Below are positions 8,399-17,283 of a stretch of DNA of 64,000 nucleotides, piece by piece. The position numbers and the translations under genes are program-made. Below the pieces are notes generated by a model. That model was not told the origin of the DNA, did not search any database, and saw only the letters and a list, made by a program, of their open reading frames with translations. This DNA is from Micromonospora craniellae. GTDB taxonomy: Bacteria; Actinomycetota; Actinomycetes; Mycobacteriales; Micromonosporaceae. The DNA is taken from positions 4,278,001 to 4,342,000 of the forward strand of contig NZ_CP061725.1 in the NCBI RefSeq assembly GCF_014764405.1, in the 5' to 3' direction. Every line of letters begins with the position of its first letter. Positions within the stretch are counted from its first letter, which is position 1.

Positions 8399-8880
8399 CC
8401 GAGCCGCAGCGCACCGATCCGGTGCGGCCCGATCTGGTGCGGCTCGGCCGGTTCCGGTGGTGGCACATCGCCGAGGTGCTGCCGATCGAGGAGGACCTCT
8501 TCGGCACCGAGCAGTGGTCTGCGGCGATGTTCTGGAACGAGCTGTCCCACGGGCACTTCTATCTGGTCGCGACCGAGGACAGCGGCGCGGTGCTCGGCTA
8601 CGCCGGACTGGCCGTCTCGCCACCCGACGAGGCATGGGTGCAGAACATCGCGGTACGGCGGGACGCGCAGCGCCGGGGCGTCGGCCGGGTGCTGCTGGAA
8701 GCCCTGCTCGCCGAGGCCGCCCGGCGGGGCGTACGCAGCGTGCTGCTGGAGGTCGCGGCGGACAACGCGCCGGCCCAGCACCTCTACGCGTCGTACGGCT
8801 TCGAGCCGATCGGTGTGCGGCGCGGCTACTACCAACCGAGCAACACCGACGCGCTGGTGATGCAGCGCACCCAGGACTGA
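8395..8880 (+). CDS. rimI: Ribosomal protein S18 N-alpha-acetyltransferase RimI
   Basis: A 161-residue GNAT acetyltransferase. The acetyl-CoA-binding motif RRDAQRRGVGRVLLEALL and the C-terminal ASYGFEPIGVRRGYY are typical of RimI. The N terminus (RFRWWHIAEVLPIEEDLF) matches the actinobacterial RimI form. The start overlaps the tsaB stop (ATGA), so it is translationally coupled. It probably acetylates the N terminus of ribosomal protein S18; the substrate comes from the family, not the sequence. Confidence 0.9.
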   Translation: MTEPQRTDPVRPDLVRLGRFRWWHIAEVLPIEEDLFGTEQWSAAMFWNELSHGHFYLVATEDSGAVLGYAGLAVSPPDEAWVQNIAVRRDAQRRGVGRVLLEALLAEAARRGVRSVLLEVAADNAPAQHLYASYGFEPIGVRRGYYQPSNTDALVMQRTQD

Positions 8881-8886
8881 GAACCC

Positions 8887-9291
8887 ATGGCTGACGAACC
8901 ACTGATCCTCGGCATCGAGACCTCGTGCGACGAGTCCGGCGTCGGCATCGTGCGCGGGCACACCCTGCTCGCCGACGCGCTCGCGTCCAGCGTGGACCAG
9001 CACGCCCGGTTCGGCGGGGTGGTGCCCGAGGTGGCCAGCCGGGCGCACCTGGAGGCGATCGTGCCGACCATGCAGCGGGCGCTGACCGAGGCGGGCGTGA
9101 CCCTCGCAGGGTGGCCCGGCTGGGCCGCGCGGCACGGCATCCGGGTACGCGTACCCCGGCCCGGGCTGTGCACCGACAACGGCGCGATGGTGGCGGCCCT
9201 CGGCTCGCACCTGGTCCCCTCGGGGGTCGCGCCGAGCCGGCTCGACCTGCCCGCGGATTCGGCGATGCCGCTGACCACGGTCAGCGCCTGA
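8887..9291 (+). pseudogene. tsaD: TsaD (tRNA t6A transferase) with large in-frame internal deletion
   Basis: The 134-residue frame is a chimera of the two ends of TsaD. Residues 1-74 are the N terminus (LGIETSCDESGVGIV, GGVVPEVASRAHLEAI). After a junction near nt 9109 the frame continues into the C terminus (RVPRPGLCTDNGAMVAALGS, SRLDLPADSAMPLTT). A normal TsaD has about 340 residues, so roughly 200 are missing, including the HxxxH metal-binding histidines and the GGH nucleotide loop. The reading frame is intact, but the product cannot be a working enzyme. tsaD is essential in most bacteria, so this is a real deletion with a second copy elsewhere, or an assembly collapse. Confidence 0.85.
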
Positions 9292-9305
9292 GGGAGGACG
9301 GCGAC

Positions 9306-9560
9306 GTGATCGTACGCATGTGGGAGGCGCGGGCGGAGCCGTACGCGCTCGCCGAGCTGATCACCTGGGTCTGCGAGAGTGCCCTGCCCGAGTTTGAGCA
9401 CGACCCGCTGCACCTGTCCAGCGAGGTGTTCTCCTCCACCGACCATCGGGTGGTGGTGATCTCGAAGTGGCGCAGCAGCCCCCGGCCGCTGCCCGAGCCG
9501 CCGGTGATGCTGCTCGCCCGGCCGCCGCACTCCTGGGACTTCACTCAGGTCGACCGCTGA
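9306..9560 (+). CDS. Small conserved hypothetical protein downstream of tsaD
   Basis: An 84-residue protein from GTG 9306, 14 bp after tsaD, with GGAGG at about 9293. It begins VIVRMWEARAEPYALAEL, with a middle strand DHRVVVISKW and an end HSWDFTQVDR. The alternating strands and helices loosely resemble a ferredoxin-like (ABM-type) fold, but I cannot name a family. Spacing and strand suggest co-transcription with the tsaB-rimI-tsaD group. Confidence 0.7.
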   Translation: MIVRMWEARAEPYALAELITWVCESALPEFEHDPLHLSSEVFSSTDHRVVVISKWRSSPRPLPEPPVMLLARPPHSWDFTQVDR

Positions 9561-9577
9561 CCCGCACGTCGCCACGG

Positions 9578-11221
9578 TCAACGGATGGTCACCGTGGTGG
9601 TCGCGGTGGCCCGGTCGATGTCGCTGGTCCGAGCGCTGATCCGCAGTGTCCACTCGCCGGCCAGCGGGAACTGGATCTCGGCGCTGCCGTGGTGCGGTTC
9701 CAGGCTGAACACGTCGATGGCGATCGGTTCGACGCCCGCCTCCGGCAGGGCGGCGGTGACGCTCCACTCCGCGACCGGCAACTCCTTGCCCTCCGGCGTG
9801 TAGACGTACGCGTGCAGGCTGTTCGCCGTGTTCGGCGCCGCCGGGTAGATGTCGAACTGCACCACGAAGATGCTGGTGGTCAACGACTGTGCGACACCGT
9901 CCCGGGTGACCCCGTCGGCGGTCGCGCCGTCCGTACGCCCCGGCGGCGTCTGCACCAGCACCGCGGTCAGCGCCAGGACCACCGCCGTCACCGCGAGTTC
10001 GACACCGGCCGCGCGGGCGACCCGGCGGGGGCGTCCGGCGGCGACCCGCCGCCGGATCAGGCGTCGCTGCCAGGCCGCGATGACCAGCACGGCCGCGAGC
10101 AGCGCGGCCTTGGCGCAGAGCAGGCGACCGTACGCGGTGCCGAGCAGCGCCGACGGCCGACCGAGTTCGATCGCGGCCTGGAGCACCCCGGCGGTGACCA
10201 GCCAGGCCACGGCCAGCGTGGCCCACCTTGACCAGGCCGGCAGGATGCGGGCGAGGACCCGCTCGTGAGTGCCCCGGAGCAGGAACACGGTGAGGGTGAG
10301 CAGCCCACCCAGCCAGACAGCCATCCCGACCACGTGCACGGTGGTCAGCACGATGCTTACCGGCGGCACGGGCGCGGCGACCGGATGCCCGGCGAGCGGC
10401 CAGGTGACCGCTCCGGCCACCCCCACCACGGCCAGCGTGCCGGTCCGGGCCCGCCCGGCGGTCCCCCGGGTGACCGCTGGCAGCAGCGCCGCGGCGATGC
10501 CGACCAGTGCCAGGCGTGCGGCGAGCACCAGCCCGATGTCGGTGTCGGCGACGGCCCGCAGGTCGGCGGGGGACAGTTGCCCGACCGGCGCGCCGACCAC
10601 CTGGGCGGCCTGCCCGACCCAGGCGCCGACGGTGGCGGCGGCGACCAGACCGAGCCCGGTCAGCGCCATGACCGTCGCGCCCCGCCGGGACCGTCGCCGT
10701 GGCCACAGCGCCACGGTGAACAGCGGCGGGCCGACCGCCAGCAGCAGGCCGAGGTAGCCGAGGAACTTGGCGACGGGCACCAGGACCCCGGCCGGTGACT
10801 CCGACTCCGCCGCGGCGGGCAGCGGCGGGGCCACCGACGGCGCCCCGGCGGCGAAGGTGAAGCTGCCGGCGACCGGATGGCTGTCGGCCGAGATGACGCG
10901 GTAGCTGACCAGGTACGTGCCGAGTGGCCGGTCGGAGGCGCGCAGCATGATCCGCAGGGTCCGGTCCCGGACCTCCGGGTCACCGATGTTGATCCGCTTA
11001 CCGTCCGGCGCGAGCACCTGCACCCGGCCGGACACGGGTGCGACCGACTCGTTGAAGGTGACCAGCACCTCGCGCGGCGCGTACGCGAGCACCTCGTCGC
11101 GCTGCGGGGTGGTGTTCACCACGACGGCGTGCGCCCCCGCTGGGCCGGTGGGGCCCAGCGCGGCGCACAGGGTGGCCAGGATCAGCCCGAGCAGGGCGAG
11201 GGCCCGGGTGCGGGGAGCCAT
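9578..11221 (-). CDS. CopC/CopD copper-handling fusion protein
   Basis: A 547-residue membrane protein starting at ATG 11221. A signal peptide (ALALLGLILATLCAALG) ends at AHAVVVNTTPQRDEVL, so the CopC domain begins with the copper-ligand His; SADSHPVAGSFTF gives a second. A CopD module of about eight transmembrane helices follows (residues about 145-430), with HPVAAPVPP and VHVVGMAVWLGGLL. The final 100 residues are an extracytoplasmic YtkA-like beta domain (FDIYPAAPNTANSLHAY, GEWTLRIS). It probably imports or handles copper at the membrane. It lies 11 bp downstream of the DUF4142 gene, so the two form an operon. Confidence 0.88.
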   Translation of the reverse strand: MAPRTRALALLGLILATLCAALGPTGPAGAHAVVVNTTPQRDEVLAYAPREVLVTFNESVAPVSGRVQVLAPDGKRINIGDPEVRDRTLRIMLRASDRPLGTYLVSYRVISADSHPVAGSFTFAAGAPSVAPPLPAAAESESPAGVLVPVAKFLGYLGLLLAVGPPLFTVALWPRRRSRRGATVMALTGLGLVAAATVGAWVGQAAQVVGAPVGQLSPADLRAVADTDIGLVLAARLALVGIAAALLPAVTRGTAGRARTGTLAVVGVAGAVTWPLAGHPVAAPVPPVSIVLTTVHVVGMAVWLGGLLTLTVFLLRGTHERVLARILPAWSRWATLAVAWLVTAGVLQAAIELGRPSALLGTAYGRLLCAKAALLAAVLVIAAWQRRLIRRRVAAGRPRRVARAAGVELAVTAVVLALTAVLVQTPPGRTDGATADGVTRDGVAQSLTTSIFVVQFDIYPAAPNTANSLHAYVYTPEGKELPVAEWSVTAALPEAGVEPIAIDVFSLEPHHGSAEIQFPLAGEWTLRISARTSDIDRATATTTVTIR

Positions 11222-11232
11222 CGGTCGGCTGG

Positions 11233-11970
11233 TTACCTGCGGCGCAACAGCCGATAGCTGAGGAAGCCGCCGGTGCCGAGGGCGGCGAGGAAGATCGCCC
11301 AGATCAGGGTGTTGCTGATGCCCATCGGCGGTGCGGTGTTGGCCTGCGCGGCGGCGATCAGTCCGTCTTCGCCGGGTGCGGGCAGCACGGCGGGCGGTAG
11401 TTCGGCGTACCGCACCAGGCCGGTGCTCTCCAGCATCAGCATGTGGTCGCTGACGTACTTGTTGGTGGCGTTGGCCAGTTCCCGGATCACGTCGTTGCGG
11501 GTGCTGCCCCGGACCGCGGTGACGACCGGGAGGATCGCGCCGTGGGCGACCCGGAGCCGGGTGACGAAGATCTGGTCGAACTGGGCGCCGGTGGCGTTCT
11601 TCATCTCCGTCAGCCACTGCTGCTGCTGTGCGGACGGCACGGTCGGGATGGTCGCGCCGAGCTTGTTGGCGGCCTCCACGGTGAGGCGGTCCAGTTCCTC
11701 GTGCTGCCGGGCGATCTCCGCACCGACCTCGCGGACCACCGCCGACTGGCCCTTCTCGGCGGCCATCTGCCCGGCCGGCATCTCCCAGAGCCCGGCCAGG
11801 CGCACCCCGTCGAGCAGGGCCTGGTCGGCGGCGGCGAGCTGCTGGCCGACGGGCGCGGCCACAGCGGCACCGGGCAACCCGATGAGAGCGGCGGCGATCG
11901 TGGTGAGCAGCACCGCCAGGCGACGGGACCGGGTGCCCTGCCGGCGACGAACGGAATCCAGCGGTGCCAT
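11233..11970 (-). CDS. DUF4142 domain exported membrane-anchored protein
   Basis: A 245-residue protein from ATG 11970. A signal peptide (residues about 18-39, LAVLLTTIAAALIGLPGAA) precedes a helical DUF4142 domain (about 45-195) of the ferritin-like/four-helix type, with LDGVRLAGLWEMPAGQMA, EIARQHEELDRLT and RVAHGAILP. The C terminus carries a transmembrane helix (LIWAIFLAALGTGGFL) and a basic tail (RLLRRR), giving a class I anchored topology. It is the first gene of the copC/D operon. Its role is unknown; an envelope stress or copper-related function is a guess from context. Confidence 0.8.
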   Translation of the reverse strand: MAPLDSVRRRQGTRSRRLAVLLTTIAAALIGLPGAAVAAPVGQQLAAADQALLDGVRLAGLWEMPAGQMAAEKGQSAVVREVGAEIARQHEELDRLTVEAANKLGATIPTVPSAQQQQWLTEMKNATGAQFDQIFVTRLRVAHGAILPVVTAVRGSTRNDVIRELANATNKYVSDHMLMLESTGLVRYAELPPAVLPAPGEDGLIAAAQANTAPPMGISNTLIWAIFLAALGTGGFLSYRLLRRR

Positions 11971-12105
11971 GTCTGCGGCGCCTCCTCGGACGAGAACCGA
12001 TCATCAACGTGACGGGCGGGACGGCACCCGCCGGCCGCTCGTGCGCACAGTGGTACGGAGTGAGCGGCCGATCAGTTCACCGGTCCACGGTCATTTGTGG
12101 CCGGG

Positions 12106-13287
12106 TCAGCCGACGTCGAGCGGGTCGGCCAGCAGCCGTTCGAAAGCGAGTTCGGCGGCACCGACCAGCGGGGCGTCCTCGCCGAGCGTCGGCGTGCGCA
12201 GGCGTACGTGCTCCAGGCAGGCGGGCAGGCCGTTGGAGTTGAGTCGGCTGCGTACCTGGGCGGCGGCGGCCAGATAGAGGTCGCGCATGGTGCCGCCGAA
12301 GATGACCATCTCCGGGTTGAAGATGTTGACCAGGTTGGCGAGGCCGAAACCGAGCCAGTCGCCGGCCTGGCGTACCGCGGTCTGGGCCCGGGCGTCGCCA
12401 CGGTCGGCGGCGTCGAAGACCGCGAGCATCGCCTCCCGGCCCCGGGCGTCGGACCGGCCGGCGGCCCGCAGCAGCGCGTGCTCGCCGATCTCGGTCTCCC
12501 AGCAGCCCCGGTTGCCGCACTCGCAGCGGGCCCCGTCTCGGGCCACCACCATGTGCCCGACCTCGCCGCTGTAGCCGCCGTGCCCGGTGAGGCGGCGTCC
12601 ACCGGCGATGATCCCCGCACCCACACCGACGTCTCCGTAGAGGTAGATGACGTTGTCGCAGTCGGCCGCCACGCCTCGGGCGTGTTCGGCGAAGGCCGCC
12701 ACGTCGGCGACGTTCCCGACGGTGACCGGCACGTCGACGCCGAGTTCGCTGCCGAGGGTGGCGCCGATCGGCTCGTCCACCCATCCGGTGGTCGGGCCTA
12801 GCCGGACCAGCCCGTCGTCGCGGCGCACCATGCCGCAGACCGCCACCCCGGCCCCGACGCAGACCGCGCCCGGCGGCAGCGCGCGACGCATCTCCTTCAC
12901 CGCCCCGGCCAGCAGCGGGGCGGCCTCCGTCGCGGACAGGCCGCGCGGGCGGTCCAGTTCCCAGCGGTCGATGACCGCACCGCCCAGACCGACCCGCGCG
13001 GCCCGCATCCGGTCCACCTCGATGCTGTACGCGTACGCGAAGACCCGGTCCGACTCGGGCCGGACGACCAGCGACGGTCGTCCGGCCCGGCCGGTCTCCC
13101 TCGGCGCACCCTCGGCCACCAGGCCGGCCGCGGCGAGGTCGGCGGTGAGCGCCCCGATGGTGCTCCGGTTCAAGCCCAGCGTGTTGGTCAGCTCGGCGCG
13201 TGTGGTGGCGCCGTGCAGGTGCACGTAGCGCAGCAGGGCGCCGAGATTCTGCCGACGGATCTCGTCCTGGCTGGGTCCAACACGCAT
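12106..13287 (-). CDS. ROK-family transcriptional regulator of the adjacent sugar transporter
   Basis: A 393-residue XylR/NagC-type ROK protein. The N-terminal winged helix-turn-helix is TTRAELTNTLGLNRSTIGAL with LAAAGLVAEG. The sugar-kinase-like domain has a glycine loop (GDVGVGAGIIAGG) and the ROK zinc motif CECGNRGCWETEIGE. It is the last gene of the minus-strand transporter operon (29 bp after the permease) and probably represses it in the absence of sugar. The inducer is unknown, with xylose or a related pentose plausible. Confidence 0.9.
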   Translation of the reverse strand: MRVGPSQDEIRRQNLGALLRYVHLHGATTRAELTNTLGLNRSTIGALTADLAAAGLVAEGAPRETGRAGRPSLVVRPESDRVFAYAYSIEVDRMRAARVGLGGAVIDRWELDRPRGLSATEAAPLLAGAVKEMRRALPPGAVCVGAGVAVCGMVRRDDGLVRLGPTTGWVDEPIGATLGSELGVDVPVTVGNVADVAAFAEHARGVAADCDNVIYLYGDVGVGAGIIAGGRRLTGHGGYSGEVGHMVVARDGARCECGNRGCWETEIGEHALLRAAGRSDARGREAMLAVFDAADRGDARAQTAVRQAGDWLGFGLANLVNIFNPEMVIFGGTMRDLYLAAAAQVRSRLNSNGLPACLEHVRLRTPTLGEDAPLVGAAELAFERLLADPLDVG

Positions 13288-13316
13288 CGGGACTTGACTA
13301 CTTTCGGTACAGCGGA

Positions 13317-14576
13317 TCAGCGGTTGCCGGTGGCCGAGGCTCGTCGTCGCGACAACGCGTCGACACTGGCCGCGAGCAGCAGCACCACACCGGTGACCAC
13401 GTACTTCACGCCCGAGCTGTAGCCCATCAGCCCCATGCCATTGTCGATCACCGCCACCACGGCGCCACCGAGGACCGCGTCGAGGACGCGTCCCTTGCCC
13501 CCGAAGAGGCTCGTACCACCGATCACTGCGGCACCCACCGCGTACAGCAGCACGTTGCTTCCCCCGGTGTTCGGATCGACCGAGTTGGCCCGGCTCGCTG
13601 CCACGATGCCACCGATCGCCGCCATCGTGGAACAGATCACGAAGACCGAGATGCGGATCCGGTCCACGTCGATGCCGGCCCGGCGTGCGGCCTCCCTGTT
13701 GCCGCCGACCGCGTAGATGTGCCGGCCGTAGCTGGTGCGCTGGAGCACGAAGGTCCAGACCACGAGCAGGATGGCGATGATCGGCACCACGATCGGCACA
13801 CCCTTGAGCGAGCTGATCAGCACGTTGTGGCTGCGCTCCAGGTTGAGCACGTAGACGGCGGCGCCGAGGACCACGGCCAGGATGCCGATCCGGCCCAGCA
13901 CCATGGCGAGCGGGTCGTTGATCAGGCCGCGTGCGGCGCGCTTGCGGTACCGCAGCAACTGCACCGCGGCGAAGCCGGCGACCGCGAGCGCGGCCAGGGC
14001 CCAGCCGAGCGCGGGCGGCAGGTTGCGGTTGGCGATCGCCACCAGGATCGGGTCACGGACCGAGATGTTCCGGCCCTCCTCCATCAGCAGCAGCACCACA
14101 CCCTGGAAGGCGAGGAAGCCGGCGAGGGTGACCACGAACGACGGGATGCCGACCTTGGCGACCAGGAAGCCCAGCGTGGTGCCGATGACCAGGCCGGTGA
14201 GCACGGCCGCGAGCACCGCGACGTACCAGGGGTATCCGAGGACGGTCACCACGTTGGCCAGCACCGCCGCGCAGACGCCGCTGGCGAACCCGGCGGACAG
14301 GTCGATCTCGCCCAGCAACAGGACGAAGACCAGGCCCATGGCGATCAACGTGACCGCCGCGCCCTGGGTGAACAGGTTGGCGAAGTTGCCCGCGGTGAGG
14401 AAGCTCGGACGCATGATCGAGAAGATCGTGCAGAGCACGAGCAGCCCGGCGACGGCGGGCAGCGCGCCGATGTCGCCGCCGCGTACCCGACGCCAGTAGC
14501 CGCGTACGTGACTGCCGACGGTGGGCGCTGGCGTCACGGCGGCCGGCCCGTCCTGCTTGACGGCGGTGGAACTCAT
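13317..14576 (-). CDS. Sugar ABC transporter permease (CUT2 family)
   Basis: A 419-residue inner-membrane permease with about ten hydrophobic segments. The family signature GEIDLSAGFASGVCAAV and the EAA-like region EAARRAGIDVDRIRISVFVI are of the XylH/RbsC type. ATG 14576 overlaps the ATPase stop (ATGA). It works with the ATPase and binding protein encoded just upstream. A single permease and a single ATP-binding protein suggest homodimers in the membrane. Confidence 0.92.
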   Translation of the reverse strand: MSSTAVKQDGPAAVTPAPTVGSHVRGYWRRVRGGDIGALPAVAGLLVLCTIFSIMRPSFLTAGNFANLFTQGAAVTLIAMGLVFVLLLGEIDLSAGFASGVCAAVLANVVTVLGYPWYVAVLAAVLTGLVIGTTLGFLVAKVGIPSFVVTLAGFLAFQGVVLLLMEEGRNISVRDPILVAIANRNLPPALGWALAALAVAGFAAVQLLRYRKRAARGLINDPLAMVLGRIGILAVVLGAAVYVLNLERSHNVLISSLKGVPIVVPIIAILLVVWTFVLQRTSYGRHIYAVGGNREAARRAGIDVDRIRISVFVICSTMAAIGGIVAASRANSVDPNTGGSNVLLYAVGAAVIGGTSLFGGKGRVLDAVLGGAVVAVIDNGMGLMGYSSGVKYVVTGVVLLLAASVDALSRRRASATGNR

Positions 14577-15391
14577 ACCGTCCTTCCTTCCCTGCCGTCG
14601 GCGGGTGCTCCACCGTTGCCGTTGGCGGCCGGTTCGGTGGCGAGCCCGAGCCCGCCGGAACGGCCTGCGGTGATCAGCTCGACCACCTGCGAGTGCGTGA
14701 TGTCGGTGGTCCTCACCTGGGCGACCATCTGGCCGAGATAGAGCGCGGCGATCCGGTCGGAGACGGCGAAGACGTCGTTCATGTTGTGCGAGATGAGCAC
14801 CACGGCCAGGCCGTTGTCGGCCAGCCGGCGGACCAGTTCGAGCACCTGGGCGGTCTGCGCGACGCCGAGCGCGGCGGTCGGCTCGTCCAGGATCACCAGC
14901 TTGCTGTTCCAGAGCACCGCCTTGGCGATCGCCACGGTCTGGCGCTGACCGCCGGAGAGGCTGGAGACGTGCTGGCGTAGCGACTTCACGGTGCGTACGG
15001 AGAGCCCGGCCAGGGTCTCCGCGGCCATCTGCTCCATCGCCGGCTCGTCCAGCACGATGCCGCTGCGCTTCTCGCGCCCGAGGAACATGTTCTGCACGAT
15101 GTCGAGGTTGTCGCAGAGCGCGAGGTCCTGGTAGACGACCTCGATGCCGAGCGAGGCGGCGTCCCGGGGGCTGTTGATGCTCACCGGACGGCCGTCGAAG
15201 ACGAACTCGCCGGAGTCGGTGGGGTGGATGCCGCTGATGCACTTGACCAGGGTCGACTTGCCGGCGCCGTTGTCGCCGACGAGCGCGGTCACCTCGCCCG
15301 GGTAGGCGGCGAAGGCGACGTCGCGCAGGACCTGGACGGGACCGAAACTCTTGTCGATCCCGCGTAGCTCCAGCAGTGGGGTCGCGGACAC
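14573..15391 (-). CDS. Sugar ABC transporter ATP-binding protein (single-domain)
   Basis: A 272-residue ATPase. Walker A is GDNGAGKSTLVK, the signature is LSGGQRQTVAIAKA, Walker B is LVILDEPTAALG and the H-loop is SHNMND. It has only one nucleotide-binding domain (the FrcA-like subgroup), whereas XylG/RbsA have two. GTG 15391 is chosen because AAGGAG lies close upstream; a longer in-frame start has no such site. The last about 20 residues are a Gly/Ala-rich tail. Confidence 0.92.
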   Translation of the reverse strand: MSATPLLELRGIDKSFGPVQVLRDVAFAAYPGEVTALVGDNGAGKSTLVKCISGIHPTDSGEFVFDGRPVSINSPRDAASLGIEVVYQDLALCDNLDIVQNMFLGREKRSGIVLDEPAMEQMAAETLAGLSVRTVKSLRQHVSSLSGGQRQTVAIAKAVLWNSKLVILDEPTAALGVAQTAQVLELVRRLADNGLAVVLISHNMNDVFAVSDRIAALYLGQMVAQVRTTDITHSQVVELITAGRSGGLGLATEPAANGNGGAPADGREGRTV

Positions 15392-15440
15392 GGGGTTCTC
15401 CTTAGGCACGGCGGGAGATCGGGGCCCGTCCAGCGGCGTC

Positions 15441-15477
15441 GCGCCGCCCGGCACGGGGTTGCCGTGCCGGGCGGCGC
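15441..15477 (-). other. Strong hairpin between binding-protein and ATPase genes
   Basis: A perfect 16-bp GC stem (15441-15456 with 15462-15477) with a 5-nt loop and no U-run, in the 102-bp gap after the binding-protein stop. It probably stabilises the upstream mRNA or partly terminates transcription, so that more binding protein than ATPase/permease is made. A similar hairpin sits at 45207-45253 in the peptide transporter. Confidence 0.6.
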
Positions 15478-15493
15478 CGCCCAGGCGGGTGGG

Positions 15494-16588
15494 TCAGCTG
15501 ATGCCCGCTTCGGTGCAGAGCTTGGCGAAGTCGGCGGTGCAGACCTCTTCCTTGGTCACGTAGCCGTCGGCGATGACGTCCTTGACGTTCTCCTTGTAGA
15601 TCGCCTTCGGGGTGAGCAGGACGCTGGCCACGTCCCGGCCGCTCTCCGGGTCCTTGACCGTCTGGCCGGTCTCCTTGCGCTCGCCCTTGGCCAGCGCGAT
15701 GGCCAGCCCGGCGGCGGCGTCCGCCTCCTGCTTGACCGCCTTGTAGACGGTCATGCACTGGTCACCGGCGAGGATGTTCTGCAGACCCTGCGGGTCGGCG
15801 TCCTGGCCGGTCACCGGGACCTTGCCGTTGAGGTTGTTCTTCCTGAGCACCGAGATGGCGGCGTTGCCCAGGCCGTCGTTCGCGCTCAGCACGCCGTCGA
15901 TCTTGCCGCCGGCCTTGGTGAGCTGCTGCTCGAAGATGGTGGCGGCCTGCGCGTTGTCCCAGTCCGGCACCGAGTCGTCGGCGGCCTGGGTGTACTCGCC
16001 CGAGTCGAACTTCGGCTTGAGGACCGAGTCGTACCCGTTCTTGAACAGGGTCGCGTTGTTGTCGGTCGGCGAGCCGTTCAGGTACGCGATCGCCGGCTTC
16101 TCCACCTTGGCGTCGGTGAGGCACTTGACGAGGCCCTCGCCCTGGAGCTTGCCGACGGCCTCGTTGTCGAAGCTGACGTAGTACTCCGCCGAGCCGCCGA
16201 GGGTGAGGCGGTCGTAGTCGATCGTGGCGACGCCCTGCGACCTGGCCTTGTCGAGCACGGCCTTGCCGGTGCCGGAGTCCAGGTTGACGATCATCAGCGC
16301 GGTGACGCCACTGGTGATCATCTGATCGGCGATGGTCTGGAACGCGTTCTTGTCACCCTGGGCGTTCTGGATGTCGTACTGAACGCCGGCGGCCTCGAAC
16401 GCGGCCTGGAGGAACTTGCGGTCCGCGCTCTCCCAACGGACCGAGGACTTGCTGTCCGGCAGGATCACCCCGATCTTCGGGGTCTTGTCGGAACCGGCCT
16501 GGTCACCGCCGGAGTCGTCGCCGCAGGCCGTCAGGGAGCCGAGGGTCAGGAGGCCCACGGCGCCGACGGCGAGGAAGCCCTTGCGCAT
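15494..16588 (-). CDS. Sugar ABC transporter substrate-binding lipoprotein (XylF-like)
   Basis: A 364-residue periplasmic-binding-protein type 1 family lipoprotein. The signal peptide ends in the lipobox LGSLTACGDD. The mature domain has IGVILPDSKSSVRWES, LDSGTGKAVLDKA and VTGQDADPQGLQNILAG, matching xylose/ribose-type binding proteins. ATG 16588 has AAAGGA upstream. It is the first gene of the transporter operon, which ends with the ROK repressor. The 197-bp upstream region holds two minus-strand stretches of the form GACAACAAAC and GACACAACAAAAC, possible operator half-sites. Confidence 0.9.
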   Translation of the reverse strand: MRKGFLAVGAVGLLTLGSLTACGDDSGGDQAGSDKTPKIGVILPDSKSSVRWESADRKFLQAAFEAAGVQYDIQNAQGDKNAFQTIADQMITSGVTALMIVNLDSGTGKAVLDKARSQGVATIDYDRLTLGGSAEYYVSFDNEAVGKLQGEGLVKCLTDAKVEKPAIAYLNGSPTDNNATLFKNGYDSVLKPKFDSGEYTQAADDSVPDWDNAQAATIFEQQLTKAGGKIDGVLSANDGLGNAAISVLRKNNLNGKVPVTGQDADPQGLQNILAGDQCMTVYKAVKQEADAAAGLAIALAKGERKETGQTVKDPESGRDVASVLLTPKAIYKENVKDVIADGYVTKEEVCTADFAKLCTEAGIS

Positions 16589-16785
16589 CTGCAGGGTCCT
16601 TTCGAGGGTGGGGGAAGGTGTCGGTGTTTGTTTTGTTGTGTCCGGCAACGTATTGCGCCCTACCCGCCAGCACAAGAGCGCGATGGCGATGAGTTTGTTG
16701 TCGGCGGTAACAATTCAGCAACGTCGAGGACACCCGCCCGGTACGAAGCCGAACGGCGGCGCGTGAGTGCGCAGGTGGAGTGCGG

Positions 16786-17265
16786 TCAGCCGGTGGTCAG
16801 CGCGGCGGTGCGGGCCTCGGTGAGCGCCACGAGATCCGTGGGCGCCAATTCCACCTGGAGGCCCCGGCGGCCGGCCGACACGTACACGGTGGGGTGGGCC
16901 AGGGCGGAGTCGTCGACCACCGTGGGCAGCCGCTTGCGCTGGCCGAGCGGGCTGATGCCGCCCCGCACGTACCCGGTGGCGCGCTCGGCCGCCGCGCGGT
17001 CGGCGAGCGCGGCCCGCTTGCCGCCCACCGCAGCGGCGAGGGCCTTGAGGTCCAGCTCGCCGGTGACCGGCACCACCGCCACGGTCAACGCGCCGTCGAC
17101 CTCGGTGACCAGGGTCTTGAAGACCCGCTCCGGCGCGACCGCGAGCGCCGCGGCGACCAGCGCGCCGTAGTTGGCGGCGTCCGCCGGCACGTCGTACGAA
17201 TGGGTGCGGTGCGTGATCCTCCGCTTCGCCAGCAGCGCGATCGCCGGCGTACCCCGTCCCGCCAT
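16786..17265 (-). CDS. ybaK: Cys-tRNA(Pro)/aminoacyl-tRNA deacylase, YbaK type
   Basis: A 159-residue YbaK/EbsC-family trans-editing enzyme that hydrolyses mischarged Cys-tRNA(Pro). It contains RVFKTLVTEVDG, the catalytic-lysine region VGGKRAALADR, the conserved GYVRGGISPLGQRKRLPTVVD and GRRGLQVELAP near the C terminus. ATG 17265 is preferred over a TTG nine bases upstream. It is close downstream of the methyltransferase gene (18-bp gap), probably as an operon. Confidence 0.9.
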   Translation of the reverse strand: MAGRGTPAIALLAKRRITHRTHSYDVPADAANYGALVAAALAVAPERVFKTLVTEVDGALTVAVVPVTGELDLKALAAAVGGKRAALADRAAAERATGYVRGGISPLGQRKRLPTVVDDSALAHPTVYVSAGRRGLQVELAPTDLVALTEARTAALTTG

Positions 17266-17283
17266 GCCCGCCAACCCAGCCTC

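Noticed and set aside
9578..12007. One very long minus-strand frame spanning copC/D and DUF4142
   Set aside because: The frame is open through the DUF4142 gene only in a shadow phase; a signal peptide and start at 11221 define the real CopC/D protein, and DUF4142 is read in another frame.
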